A program made the position numbers and the translations under genes. Under the pieces are notes generated by a model. It was not told where the DNA came from and ran no database searches. It saw nothing but the letters and a program-made list of their open reading frames with translations. Below, piece by piece: positions 27,394-36,198 of a DNA stretch of 64,000 nt (positions are counted from its first letter, which is position 1; each line of letters begins with the position of its first letter). The stretch lies in assembly GCA_021773645.1 (NCBI GenBank), contig JAJFJU010000002.1:103365-167364 (forward strand), written 5' to 3'. Source of the DNA: Gammaproteobacteria bacterium (GTDB taxonomy: Bacteria; Pseudomonadota; Gammaproteobacteria; HK1).

Positions 27394-28848
27394 GTGTTTG
27401 AAGTTTTTGACGCACTGCGTGCCCGTGCCTGTCGTGAGCCCCATCGATTAGTTATCAGGGGGGACGAGGCCAGCCTGGATTACGCCACCCTGATCGCGAG
27501 TATCATCGTGCTTATGCGGCGTGTCCCTGAGTCCGCGCGCACAATCGCCATTGCCGGTAAAGCCGGGCCATTGTGGATCATTGCTGATCTGGCGATCACT
27601 TTAATGTCCCGTCGGCTGGTGCCCTTGCCACCATTTTTTAGTGCCGTGCAGCAAGCTAATTTGTGTGCCGATGCCGAGGTGGATCTGGTGATCTGCTGTG
27701 GACTCTCTGCTGCAGAACTCGATATTAAATCCAGCTTTCCATGCATTGAGCTTGGTGCCGAATCCATTGTTTATACCCCTGGCCTGGATTTGTTGCCCAA
27801 CTATCACGGTGGTGCGGAACGGGTGATCTACACCTCCGGCACCACAGGCCATCCCAAAGGGGTGCTCCATGGTGACCGTCAGCTTAGCTCCGCAATTCGT
27901 AACATTGCGAGCGCGGTTGACGCACGGGAAACGGACGTTCACCTAAGCGTCCTGCCTTATGCCCTGTTGCTGGAGCAGATTGCCGGGATCTTCGTACCCC
28001 TGCTGGTGGGCGCGCAAATACAGGTTTCGGCGGCGGTGGTGAATGCTGCCTTGAAGAGCAATGTTCAACCTCTGCTGGTGCAGTTACAGAAAGCACGGGC
28101 AAGCACCACGATTTTAGTGCCGCAACTGCTGAAGGCGCTGGTGATGGCGCTAGATAAAAATGGCGCAAAACCCCTTGAAAATATGCGTTATGTTGCCGTG
28201 GGCGGGGCGCCTGTGGCCGCTGAGCTGGTGCGATCTGCACGGGCACTGGGGCTGCCGGTTTACCGCGGCTACGGCCTATCTGAATGCTGTTCCGTGGTGT
28301 CATTGGAGCGTGTAGGAAGCAAATCTAGGGAGGGTGCGGGAACGGTGCTGGACGATGTTGCTGTCAGCATTGAGCAAGGGGAAATCATTGTCCGCGGTGG
28401 CGGCATAATGAAGGGCTATCTCAATGCACCCCCATTGCAGGAGCCGGTGTGGCGTACCGGTGATCTCGGACACCTCAAAGACGATGGCACGCTGGTGGTG
28501 GATGGCCGCAAGGATCTCCTCATCGTGCTTGCTAATGGACGTAATCTCTCACCGGAATGGGTGGAGACGCTAGCACTCGTTGACCCACGATTCATCGCCG
28601 CACGCCTAAACGGCCATGGCCAGGATCGCCCTGAGTTGGTGTTGGTGGCAGAGGATTCTGCGCGGGTCTGGGTGGCCGATGTTTTGGAGCGCACCTTGCA
28701 AACACATCTACGTACGCTGTTTTCCGAGTTGCCGGATTACGCCCTGCCGGCACGGGTAGATATATTTTCTAACGTTTTGAAAACAGAACGCTTGCGAAGT
28801 ATTGAATTAGCAGAAGGTGGAAAAGATGCAGAGTCAGATCCCTTATGA
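27394..28848 (+). CDS. AMP-binding (acyl/aryl-adenylate-forming) ligase
   Basis: The 484-residue ANL-superfamily protein has the AMP-loop YTSGTTGHPKGV, the GYGLSE motif and the hinge region with GDLGHLKDDG and VDGRKDLLI. It activates a carboxylic acid (fatty acid, aryl acid or amino acid) as an adenylate; the substrate is not predictable. It is shorter than acyl-CoA synthetases such as FadD. The start is GTG 27394 with AGGAAA about 7 nt upstream. Its end overlaps the haem-oxygenase-like gene by 23 nt. Confidence 0.88.
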   Translation: MFEVFDALRARACREPHRLVIRGDEASLDYATLIASIIVLMRRVPESARTIAIAGKAGPLWIIADLAITLMSRRLVPLPPFFSAVQQANLCADAEVDLVICCGLSAAELDIKSSFPCIELGAESIVYTPGLDLLPNYHGGAERVIYTSGTTGHPKGVLHGDRQLSSAIRNIASAVDARETDVHLSVLPYALLLEQIAGIFVPLLVGAQIQVSAAVVNAALKSNVQPLLVQLQKARASTTILVPQLLKALVMALDKNGAKPLENMRYVAVGGAPVAAELVRSARALGLPVYRGYGLSECCSVVSLERVGSKSREGAGTVLDDVAVSIEQGEIIVRGGGIMKGYLNAPPLQEPVWRTGDLGHLKDDGTLVVDGRKDLLIVLANGRNLSPEWVETLALVDPRFIAARLNGHGQDRPELVLVAEDSARVWVADVLERTLQTHLRTLFSELPDYALPARVDIFSNVLKTERLRSIELAEGGKDAESDPL

Positions 28849-29512
28849 GCAACTGCTCAGTGAGACCAAGTACGCCCGTGATGAATTTCTTGCCATCCCA
28901 CTCATTGCCTCGGCACTTAATGGTCAGGTGGAACGGGCCCTGTATCTGCGCTATCTGGAGCAGGCCTATCACCATGTAAAACATACCTGTCCGTTACTCG
29001 GCGCGGCAGTGGCGCGTTGCGGTCGGGACGATGAGGGATATCGTGAGGCCTTGCTCGACTACATTGATGAAGAGCGCGGCCATGAGAAATGGATTCTTGA
29101 GGATATTGCGGCACTAGGTGGCGATGCTGCCATGGTGCGGCAAGGTGATGGCAACATCGCGATACGCATCATGGTGGGCTATGCCTACTACGCCATCGAG
29201 CACGCCAGTCCCTACGCCTTGCTGGGCATGGTTCACGTGCTGGAGGGCATGTCGGTACAACTGGCTACCCGCGCCGCGCGGGCAATTGCCGGGAACCTCG
29301 GGGTGAATTCAGAGCTCGGTTTTTCCTATCTCCGTTCCCACGGAGATCTTGATAAAGACCACGTAAAAATGTTTGAAAATCTGCTGAATGGTATTCATCA
29401 GCCCGACCATCATGCCTGCATTATTGATATGGCGAAGATCATGTATCGCCTGTTTGGGGATGTCTTCCATTCCCTTGATGGTGACTACTATGGTGCGGGA
29501 GAGGCGGTATGA
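28826..29512 (+). CDS. Haem-oxygenase-like/TenA-fold iron redox enzyme (HDO-like)
   Basis: The 228-residue all-helical protein fits the TenA/PqqC/haem-oxygenase-like family. Candidate metal ligands are in YIDEERGHEKW, YAIEHASP and LDKDHVKMF. Relatives with a diiron site (UndA, SznF-like HDOs) oxidise fatty or amino acids; the exact ExxxH/DxxxH spacing is not textbook, so metal use is probable rather than certain. ATG 28826 has GAAGGTGG about 5 nt upstream. It overlaps both its neighbours, the ligase (23 nt) and the SDR (ATGA). Confidence 0.8.
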   Translation: MQSQIPYEQLLSETKYARDEFLAIPLIASALNGQVERALYLRYLEQAYHHVKHTCPLLGAAVARCGRDDEGYREALLDYIDEERGHEKWILEDIAALGGDAAMVRQGDGNIAIRIMVGYAYYAIEHASPYALLGMVHVLEGMSVQLATRAARAIAGNLGVNSELGFSYLRSHGDLDKDHVKMFENLLNGIHQPDHHACIIDMAKIMYRLFGDVFHSLDGDYYGAGEAV

Positions 29513-30315
29513 ATCTCGCGGGCAAAGTGGCATTGATCACGGGCGCTGGGAGCGGTATCGGGCGTGCATTGGCCATTGAGGGTGCCCGCCGTGGTTTGGA
29601 GCTGGTGTTGGTGGGCCGGCGCGAGGCCGCGTTGGAGAAAACCCGCGAGCAGATCGATGCGGATGGGCGGGTAGATATCGTGGTAGCTGATATCACGCTA
29701 GCTGCAGATCGAAAGCGTATTTACGCGGCAGTGGAACAGCGGTGTGGTGGCCTAGATCTGCTCATCAATAATGCTGGCGTGGTGGAAGTGGGAGCGTTTG
29801 GGCATGGCAGCGATGAGATCACCGAGGCGATGTTGGCGGTTAATCTGATGGCTCCCATTAATCTGACCCGCTGCCTGCTGCCGTTAGTGCAGAAAAAGGG
29901 TGGCGGGCGGATCGTCAATATCGGTTCCATGTTTGGAGACATCGCCTTCCCCTATTTTGCCGCCTACTCCGCCAGCAAATTTGGCCTGCGTGGCTTTTCC
30001 GAAGGCTTGCGGCGTGAATTGGTCCAAGAACAGATCGGCGTGACCTACGTGGCCCCGCGCGGGGTACGCACCCCGGCGGCGGACAGCTTTGCAAAATTGG
30101 TAGCTCCTATGGGAATGAAACTGGACGATGCCAGTGCCGTCGCTCTTCATATCTGGAACGGCATCGCGCGTGAGGCCCGGGACATTTATCCCCGTGGGCC
30201 CGAGCGTATATTCCTGCTACTGCAACGGCTTTTCCCACGCCTCATCGATGGGAATCTCAGCAAACTGACGGGCGACCCCGCGGTTCGGGAGGCGGTACAG
30301 CCGGGCCAGGGTTGA
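29509..30315 (+). CDS. Short-chain dehydrogenase/reductase
   Basis: The 268-residue classical SDR has TGAGSGIGRALA (NAD(P) binding), NNAGVV, and the catalytic Ser-Tyr-Lys in GSMFGDIAF and YSASKFGLRG. It reduces a keto or oxidises a hydroxyl group. It is the last gene of the operon that starts at 24612 and overlaps the haem-oxygenase-like gene by 4 nt, so it probably acts on the product of that enzyme. Only 17 nt separate it from the convergent copA. Confidence 0.92.
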   Translation: MNLAGKVALITGAGSGIGRALAIEGARRGLELVLVGRREAALEKTREQIDADGRVDIVVADITLAADRKRIYAAVEQRCGGLDLLINNAGVVEVGAFGHGSDEITEAMLAVNLMAPINLTRCLLPLVQKKGGGRIVNIGSMFGDIAFPYFAAYSASKFGLRGFSEGLRRELVQEQIGVTYVAPRGVRTPAADSFAKLVAPMGMKLDDASAVALHIWNGIAREARDIYPRGPERIFLLLQRLFPRLIDGNLSKLTGDPAVREAVQPGQG

Positions 30316-30332
30316 TGCCACGAAGCTTTTCT

Positions 30333-32774
30333 TCAGAGCTTTAGCCGCCGCAGTCGCAGGGCATTGCTGATCACTGAAACGGAGCTGAAGCTCATGGCGG
30401 CTGCGGCGATTATGGGACTGAGTAGCAGGCCAAAGGCCGGGTAGAGGACGCCGGCGGCTATCGGTACGCCGAGGCCGTTGTAGAGGAAGGCGAAGACGAG
30501 GTTCTGGCGGATGTTAGCCATGGTGGCGCGAGAGAGTTTTCGGGCTCGCAAGATGCCACGCAGATCGCCTTTGACCAGAGTTACACTGGCACTTTCCATG
30601 GCGACATCGGTGCCGGTGCCCATGGCGATGCCCACATGGGCTTGGGCCAGTGCGGGGGCATCGTTGATGCCGTCACCGGCCATGGCCACGGTACGTCCCT
30701 CGGCCTGCAGTCGCTTCACCACTTCGGCCTTTTGCTCTGGCAGTACACCGGCAATGACCTCATCTAGTCCAAGCTTGCCCGCCACTGCGCGGGCGGTGAT
30801 TTCGTTGTCGCCGGTGAGCATGACGATATGCACGTTTTCTGCTTGCAGTGCCTCGATGGCTGCCGGGGTCGTCTCCTTGACCGGGTCGGCTACACCAACG
30901 AGTCCTGCGATTGAGCCATCTATCGCGACGAACATGACGGTATGCCCTTCGCTGCGCAGTGTGTCGGCCAGCCCCGCTGACTCGCCGGCATTTATGCCGA
31001 GCTGCTCCAGTATGGCCAGATTTCCTAATGCCACGTTTTGCCCGTTCACCACTCCCATGACCCCCTTACCGGTTATGGACTCGAAAGCGATGACGTCGGC
31101 CAGATTCAAATTGCGCGCCAGGGCACCGGTAACGATGGCCTCGGCCAGCGGATGTTCGCTGCCACGCTCCAGTGAGGCGGAGAGGTGCAGTAACTCGTTT
31201 TCTTTCATCACGCCCGTACTGATGATATCCACCAGTTTCGGCTTTCCTTCGGTCAGGGTGCCGGTTTTGTCCACTACCAGGGTGTCTACCTTGCGCATCA
31301 CTTCGATGGCCTCGGCATCCTTGAACAACACCCCAACGGTCGCCCCCTTGCCGGTGGCGATCATGATGGACATGGGGGTGGCTAGACCCAGGGCGCAGGG
31401 GCAGGCAATGATCAGCACCGCCACGGCGTTGATGATGGCGTAGGCCATGGCAGGCTCCGGGCCCGCCAGTGCCCACACCACAAAAGTGATGACCGCGGCC
31501 AGCACCACGATGGGGACAAAATAGCCGGCCACCACATCTGCGAGCTTCTGTATCGGGGCGCGACTGCGCTGCGCTGTGGCTACCATCTGTACGATTTGTG
31601 ACAGTACGGTATCGGCGCCGACATGCCGGGCGACGATGATGAGGCTGCCGGTGCCATTCACGGTGGCACCGATCACGCGGTCACCGATCTCCTTAGCCAC
31701 GGGAATTGCCTCGCCGGTGATCATGGATTCATCTATGGCGCTGCTGCCCTCAAGTACCTCACCATCCACCGGTACCTTTTCGCCGGGACGTACCCGCAGT
31801 CGATCACCCGTTTGCACCTCATCCAGAGGCACGTCGCTTTCACTGCCATCGGGGCCGACGCGGCGTGCTGTGGCCGGGGCCAGGCCGAGCAGTGCGCGGA
31901 TTGCTGCCCCGGTGCGCTTGCGCGCCCGCAGTTCCAGCACCTGACCGAGCAGTACCAGGGTGACGATGACCGCGGCGGCTTCAAAATATACCGCCACTTC
32001 GCCGTGCTGATCACGAAACGATGCTGGGAAGATATCGGGCACCAAGATGGCCACCAGGCTGTAGCTATAGGCAACGCCGGTGCCCAGGCCCACCAGGGTG
32101 AACATGTTGAGGTTGTGGCTAAGCAGTGATTGCCAGCCGCGCACGAAGAAAGGCCAGCCGCCCCACAGCACCACTGGCGTGGCTAGTAGCAACTCTATCC
32201 AGCCCAGTGTCCGGGTGCTTGCCAGCTCCGAAAAGTCGAGACCCACAACGCCACCCATGGCGATGATAATCAGCGGTATCGATAGCACCGCTCCCACCTT
32301 GAAGCGCCGACTCATGTCGATGAGTTCCGGGTCTTCGTCGTCTTCCAGGGTGACCGTCATAGACTCCAGTGCCATGCCACATTTGAGGCAATCGCCGGGT
32401 TCATCCTGCAGGATCTCGGGATGCATGGGGCAGGTGTACTCGATTTTTGTGGCTAGTACCGGAATGCCCTCGGGCTCCAGTGCCATGCCGCAGTCGGGGC
32501 AGATGCCGGGGCCTTCCTGACGCACCTCCAGGTGCATTGGGCAGGTATAGATGGCACCGGCGATTACCGGGGCTGGAGCGGGTTTTCGTCCATCCAGATA
32601 CTGTGTGGGTGCAGCGGAGAACTTGTTCAGGCAGCCATCACAGCAGAAATAATAATCCTGACCGTCATGTGTGTGGCTGGGAGCGGTTTCGCGATTCACC
32701 GTCATGCCACAGACCGGATCCTTGATAGGCTCAGGGGCTGAGGGGTGATGGCAACAGGGGCTTGGTTTTTCCAT
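30333..32774 (-). CDS. copA: Copper-translocating P1B-type ATPase with YHS and twin heavy-metal-binding N-domains
   Basis: The 813-residue pump exports Cu(I) from the cytoplasm. The N-terminus carries a YHS domain ([20 protein letters not shown]) and two heavy-metal-binding repeats (YTCPMHLEV and YTCPMHPEI, each ending CGMALE) instead of HMA domains. The core has CPCALG in the sixth helix, the phosphorylation motif [15 protein letters not shown] and [13 protein letters not shown] 32774 is preferred: the -10 element lies at 32817-32822, so an in-frame start at 32807 would be at or before the transcript start. A CueR-type promoter precedes it. Confidence 0.93.
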   Translation of the reverse strand: MEKPSPCCHHPSAPEPIKDPVCGMTVNRETAPSHTHDGQDYYFCCDGCLNKFSAAPTQYLDGRKPAPAPVIAGAIYTCPMHLEVRQEGPGICPDCGMALEPEGIPVLATKIEYTCPMHPEILQDEPGDCLKCGMALESMTVTLEDDEDPELIDMSRRFKVGAVLSIPLIIIAMGGVVGLDFSELASTRTLGWIELLLATPVVLWGGWPFFVRGWQSLLSHNLNMFTLVGLGTGVAYSYSLVAILVPDIFPASFRDQHGEVAVYFEAAAVIVTLVLLGQVLELRARKRTGAAIRALLGLAPATARRVGPDGSESDVPLDEVQTGDRLRVRPGEKVPVDGEVLEGSSAIDESMITGEAIPVAKEIGDRVIGATVNGTGSLIIVARHVGADTVLSQIVQMVATAQRSRAPIQKLADVVAGYFVPIVVLAAVITFVVWALAGPEPAMAYAIINAVAVLIIACPCALGLATPMSIMIATGKGATVGVLFKDAEAIEVMRKVDTLVVDKTGTLTEGKPKLVDIISTGVMKENELLHLSASLERGSEHPLAEAIVTGALARNLNLADVIAFESITGKGVMGVVNGQNVALGNLAILEQLGINAGESAGLADTLRSEGHTVMFVAIDGSIAGLVGVADPVKETTPAAIEALQAENVHIVMLTGDNEITARAVAGKLGLDEVIAGVLPEQKAEVVKRLQAEGRTVAMAGDGINDAPALAQAHVGIAMGTGTDVAMESASVTLVKGDLRGILRARKLSRATMANIRQNLVFAFLYNGLGVPIAAGVLYPAFGLLLSPIIAAAAMSFSSVSVISNALRLRRLKL

Positions 32775-32816
32775 GAAAGTAAACACGATAGCGCGCCATG
32801 GGCGCATCCTGTCTAC

Positions 32817-32847
32817 TTTATAAACCTTCCCTTGAGGGGAAGGTCAA
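32817..32847 (-). promoter_or_regulatory. CueR-type promoter of copA (19-bp spacer)
   Basis: On the minus strand the -35 TTGACC (32842-32847) and -10 TATAAA (32817-32822) are 19 bp apart, the over-long spacer typical of MerR-family activated promoters. The spacer holds an inverted repeat with ACCTTCCC and GGGGAAGGT arms (32824-32844). The same architecture precedes cueR at 43701, so copper-loaded CueR should switch on copA. Confidence 0.85.
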
Positions 32848-32852
32848 GTTTT

Positions 32853-33392
32853 CTATTTAGCCAACAGCTCCCGAATCATATTGACGGCGGCTTCGTTGTT
32901 CCAATCACGGGCACCGATGATGCGTCCATGAAAGCGGCCATCGCGGCCGATAAGGTAGGTGGTGGGCAGGCCGATGATTTCGTAGTTGTTGCGTACCTTG
33001 CCATCAGGATCCAGGACCACGGGGAAGGTTAGTGCGGTTTCCTGCACGAAGCGTTTAACCTCTTTGGCATTGCCGCGATCAGTGGCGATGGCGATGACAG
33101 TGAAGCCCTTATCTTTGAAGCTTTTCCACAGCGCCTCCAGTTGTGGCATTTCTTCACGACAGGGCACGCAGAAGGTTGCCCAGAAATTGAGCAACACCAG
33201 TTGGCCCCGGTAATCCTGGAGCCTCAGCTTTTTGCCATCCAGGCCGGACAGCTCAAAGTCCGGAGCTTCAAGGCGTTGTTGCGGGGTAACGAGGCCGGGT
33301 TCAGCGTGTGCATTGACAGGGCGGATAAAGGCCGTCGCCATGAACACGGCTAACAGCGGTAAAGCACGACACCAACGTGAGGCCCTGTTCAT
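32853..33392 (-). CDS. TlpA/ResA-like periplasmic thioredoxin
   Basis: The 179-residue secreted thioredoxin-fold protein has a signal peptide (about residues 1-28), a TlpA/AhpC-TSA domain and the active site FWATFCVPCREEMP (CxxC). It likely reduces cysteines or metal centres in the periplasm, for instance in cytochrome or copper-protein maturation. Its ATG overlaps the cytochrome lipoprotein stop by 4 nt. It is the last gene of the operon headed by the barrel protein at 34863. Confidence 0.9.
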   Translation of the reverse strand: MNRASRWCRALPLLAVFMATAFIRPVNAHAEPGLVTPQQRLEAPDFELSGLDGKKLRLQDYRGQLVLLNFWATFCVPCREEMPQLEALWKSFKDKGFTVIAIATDRGNAKEVKRFVQETALTFPVVLDPDGKVRNNYEIIGLPTTYLIGRDGRFHGRIIGARDWNNEAAVNMIRELLAK

Positions 33393-33682
33393 CTTCCGTG
33401 TTGCTTGAGGTAGGCAAGGATCAGCGTTTGTTCTTCGATACTCATCGTTCCCATGTTGCGGTCTGCAATGTGTTTTTCCATCAGCGGCATCATCCTTAGC
33501 CAGACATCATAGGTGTGTCGCTTGGGATGAGGGATGGCATGGCAACTGCCACAACGGGCCGCGTAGGCCACGGCTGCTTCCGAAGTAGTTTCTGGTAGGT
33601 GTGCCGTGGATGGGCCTCCCGTGGTGCCACAGGCGGAGAGCAGTAGGCCCACTAGGGGAAGAAAACAGAGATGTTTTCGCAT
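33389..33682 (-). CDS. Small c-type cytochrome lipoprotein
   Basis: The 97-residue protein has a lipoprotein signal (LLSAC lipobox), one CGSCH haem site (YAARCGSCHAIPHPKRHTYD) and a C-terminal helix with Met residues as possible sixth haem ligand. ATG 33682 has GAGG about 9 nt upstream; in-frame TTG/ATG codons lie 9-15 nt before it. It is sandwiched between the Met-rich barrel and a TlpA-like protein, fitting a periplasmic redox relay attached to a membrane. Confidence 0.85.
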   Translation of the reverse strand: MRKHLCFLPLVGLLLSACGTTGGPSTAHLPETTSEAAVAYAARCGSCHAIPHPKRHTYDVWLRMMPLMEKHIADRNMGTMSIEEQTLILAYLKQHGR

Positions 33683-33693
33683 GGTTAGCATCC

Positions 33694-34863
33694 TCAAAAT
33701 CCCAGCTTGCCGGTGCCGCTACGGGGGCCCCTAAGGCGGGCGCGGACACTTTTACCGGTGGGAATTTCCATATACCAAGTGAGCATCACGCGGTAATCGG
33801 TTTCCAGCTGCGGACCGTTAAGGTTCCGATACAGCGGCACTCCGAAATTAAGGTCAACAAGGTGCAGTGGTGCGGGCTGCCATTGCACCCCCAGGGTGGC
33901 AAAGAGATTAGTTCCACCGTAATTGCGGGTATTCCACAGCGGTGTCATGGCCGGTGACGCTGCGGCCCCCTGCACTGCATGGCCCGATGCACCCGAGGTA
34001 AATGCATCCATTTGCCCGCGTATGCGCCCCTGATAATGGCCATTTAGTTGAATCTGGGCGAGCAGATTATGGCGGAACTGGTGCATGGCGTAGGCGTCGA
34101 TGCGCAACTCATTGCCAAGGCGATAGTCGCGCTTATTGTCATGTAGGCGTGCAGTGACTGAGGTATTGAGCCCCCACCACCAAGGCGAGCTTGATCTCTG
34201 ATATAGCAGGCCGATAGTCGGGTCAAAGGTGCCGGAACCCAGCTGCATGCCGTAGGGCAGTAGCTCTGACCGACGCATAGCCAGTGGGTGACGATCATTT
34301 TTCTCGTCGATGGAGCCCGTCGGCAGGCTCAGCCCAAAGAACAGCGAGGCCTGGCGAGAGGGAATAAGCGGATCGTCGGCAAACAGGCGGTATTTCCCCA
34401 TTAGCATGGTGTCGCCAATGCCTTTGGACTTCATGGTGAAGCCATTAACCCCGGTCATGGTCTTCATGGGGGTGTTGAAGCGCATGTCCATGCGCTTGTC
34501 CTGATACATCAGCATGATGCCGCCGAAAAGCTTGTCGCTGAAGCTGTAGCCACCGGTGAAGTTGAGCATGGACATATCCATCTCGGTCTGCACCGCCATG
34601 AATTTGCCCGCTGCGGGCATGCCCAGCAGACTGCTGGCATCCACGTCCTTGGCGCCATCCCGCAGCCCGTCCATGCGCATAAGCATGGGGCTAATTTTGA
34701 AGCGAAATTCGTGGGTCTCGGGGATGCCACCACCGGGAATATTCATCGGCATATTGCCGCCGCACTTGCCGCAGCAAAGGCCCACATAGGCCTGGGTCTG
34801 GGGGATGTATAGCAACAGGCAAAGTCCTGCAAGCCTAGCTAATGTTCGCCAACTTGAACGCAT
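33694..34863 (-). CDS. Predicted outer-membrane beta-barrel with Met-rich and Cys-rich segments
   Basis: The 389-residue secreted protein has a signal peptide and then CCGKCGGNMPMNIPGG. The rest is amphipathic beta-strand-rich with a terminal aromatic (GKLGF), as in outer-membrane barrels. Met clusters (KISPMLMRMDG, MLMYQDKRMDM, TMTGVNGFTMK) suggest binding of soft metals such as Cu(I). I do not recognise a named family. It follows a RegA-like palindrome and lies in an operon with a cytochrome lipoprotein and a TlpA thioredoxin. ATG 34863 has AGGAG 9 nt upstream. Confidence 0.75.
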   Translation of the reverse strand: MRSSWRTLARLAGLCLLLYIPQTQAYVGLCCGKCGGNMPMNIPGGGIPETHEFRFKISPMLMRMDGLRDGAKDVDASSLLGMPAAGKFMAVQTEMDMSMLNFTGGYSFSDKLFGGIMLMYQDKRMDMRFNTPMKTMTGVNGFTMKSKGIGDTMLMGKYRLFADDPLIPSRQASLFFGLSLPTGSIDEKNDRHPLAMRRSELLPYGMQLGSGTFDPTIGLLYQRSSSPWWWGLNTSVTARLHDNKRDYRLGNELRIDAYAMHQFRHNLLAQIQLNGHYQGRIRGQMDAFTSGASGHAVQGAAASPAMTPLWNTRNYGGTNLFATLGVQWQPAPLHLVDLNFGVPLYRNLNGPQLETDYRVMLTWYMEIPTGKSVRARLRGPRSGTGKLGF

Positions 34864-34941
34864 TTTCAAATACTCCTGTACAGCTCATTCGCGGCACCGT
34901 GCCGTGGAAAAGAAGTATATGAGATGGTGTTAAAAATGGGG

Positions 34942-34958
34942 TGTGACATAGTGTCGCA
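34942..34958. promoter_or_regulatory. RegA-like palindrome upstream of the barrel operon
   Basis: TGTGACATAGTGTCGCA is a near-perfect TGYGACA-N3-TGTCRCA palindrome, about 79 bp upstream of the barrel gene start. It matches two sites at 39632 and 39647 next to the regBA genes and resembles the GCGNC/GNCGC consensus of RegA/PrrA. Control by the RegA homologue encoded at 41010 is inferred. Confidence 0.6.
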
Positions 34959-34967
34959 CTGGGCTAC

Positions 34968-35693
34968 TCAACCCTCCAATTGGAATTTGATCGGTATGTT
35001 GACGGTGGCCTGCACCGCAATGCCGGCGCGACTGGCGGGAATGAAGCGCCACCTGCGTACGCTGCGCAGGGCGGCCTGATCGAGGCTTTTGAAGCCGGAA
35101 CTTTCTTGCACGCTAATGGCTAGTGGCAAGCCAGCGGCACTCACCTTTACGCGTAGAATAACCTGCCCTTGCATACCGCGCCGCCGTGCCATTCTGGGAT
35201 AGGACGGTTTCGGGTTATTTAGATAGTTGGCGCTGCCCATGGGTGGTTGGTAGCGCTCAGGTATGGGGGTGACTGCTGCTGCGGGTGTGGGGATGGGCGT
35301 GTCCGTGGATTGGCTGGGTCCAGGAGGAGGGGGTGGGTTGTTCGCTACTTGTACGGATGCCGGTACGGGAGCAACGGGCCGGGGCTTGGGCGGTGTTTTG
35401 GCTCGTACTTTGGGGCGTGCTTTTGGTGGTGGTTTCGGTGTTGGTTTGGCATGGACCGCGGGCTTGGGCGGCGTCAAGGCTGGTGTTGGCGGCTTTGGTT
35501 GTTCAGCGACTGTTTTGGGTTCGTGATGACTGGGGGGAGGGGGCAACAGGCTGATGTTGATTGTTTTCAGGGGCGCGAAGGCGATTTGCTGAGAGAGCAT
35601 TAAGTAAACCGCGGCGCTAAGGTGTAACAAGAATGCCGCAGTGACTGAAATGGACATGGGTGAAACGGGCTGTGTGCGTGCATATAGCAACAT
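34968..35693 (-). CDS. TonB energy-transducing protein
   Basis: The 241-residue protein has an N-terminal transmembrane anchor (SISVTAAFLLHLSAAVYLML), a Pro/Lys-rich periplasmic spacer (residues about 55-150) and a C-terminal TonB domain (YPRMARRRGMQGQVIL, SSGFKSLDQAALRSVRRW). It couples the proton motive force to outer-membrane receptors. The ATG at 35693 has AGGAGG 7 nt upstream. It is encoded beside a dedicated TonB-dependent receptor and is therefore probably specific to it. No exbB/exbD is seen in the window. Confidence 0.92.
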   Translation of the reverse strand: MLLYARTQPVSPMSISVTAAFLLHLSAAVYLMLSQQIAFAPLKTINISLLPPPPSHHEPKTVAEQPKPPTPALTPPKPAVHAKPTPKPPPKARPKVRAKTPPKPRPVAPVPASVQVANNPPPPPGPSQSTDTPIPTPAAAVTPIPERYQPPMGSANYLNNPKPSYPRMARRRGMQGQVILRVKVSAAGLPLAISVQESSGFKSLDQAALRSVRRWRFIPASRAGIAVQATVNIPIKFQLEG

Positions 35694-35704
35694 CAAGGCC
35701 CTCC

Positions 35705-36196
35705 TTACTGCTCACTATGCGAGGAATATTCGGTCCAGCGCTGCAGCCATCCCTCCGGGAGTAGGCCACTCACTGCAGATAGTTTATTGGCGGCATTGAG
35801 CAGGTAGGTACGGGGTAATTCGCCAAACCATTGGCGATCAATATCAAAGCGCAGTCGCTCAATCACGGGATCGGCAAAGGCCCATGCCTCGATGTCGGTC
35901 AGCTCAAAGCGCTTCAGGATGGCGCGGCTACGTGTCGAGGTGCTAAGGGGCTCTGTGGTAACGAGCACGATTGCCAGCTCCGGGTGGGTGCGGCGGAGCG
36001 TTTTCCACAGGGGCATTTCTTCGATACACGGGGGGCAATCGGGGGACCAAAAGGAAATGATTGTCTGCTGCCCTTGGTGGGCAGCCAAAATAGTGGCAAA
36101 GCTGCCCGTTACAAAGGGTTTAATAGTGTCTGTTGGCGCGGCATTGACAGAGTCGCTTATCAGCAACAGCAACAATAATGAGAGAGAGTGGCGCAC
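35705..36196 (-). CDS. TlpA-like thioredoxin, second copy
   Basis: The 163-residue secreted protein has a signal peptide and a thioredoxin fold with the CPPC-type active site SPDCPPCIEEMP. The family reduces disulfides in the periplasm. It lies between the BNR lipoprotein (2 nt gap) and tonB (11 nt gap), so it is in the TonB-dependent receptor operon and may service that system's Cys-containing proteins, such as the BNR protein with its CxCC motif. Confidence 0.88.
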   Translation of the reverse strand: MRHSLSLLLLLLISDSVNAAPTDTIKPFVTGSFATILAAHQGQQTIISFWSPDCPPCIEEMPLWKTLRRTHPELAIVLVTTEPLSTSTRSRAILKRFELTDIEAWAFADPVIERLRFDIDRQWFGELPRTYLLNAANKLSAVSGLLPEGWLQRWTEYSSHSEQ

Positions 36197-36198
36197 AG

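Noticed and set aside
27318..27401. 27-codon reading frame ATG 27318 ending at the AMP ligase start, with GAGGAAG upstream
   Set aside because: It overlaps the His/Glu-rich end of the cytochrome gene, where GAGGAAG simply encodes Glu codons; a coupling leader cannot be separated from chance.
30511..31443. Long plus-strand reading frame opposite copA
   Set aside because: It is antisense to a well-conserved ATPase and has no recognisable domains; typical high-GC shadow.
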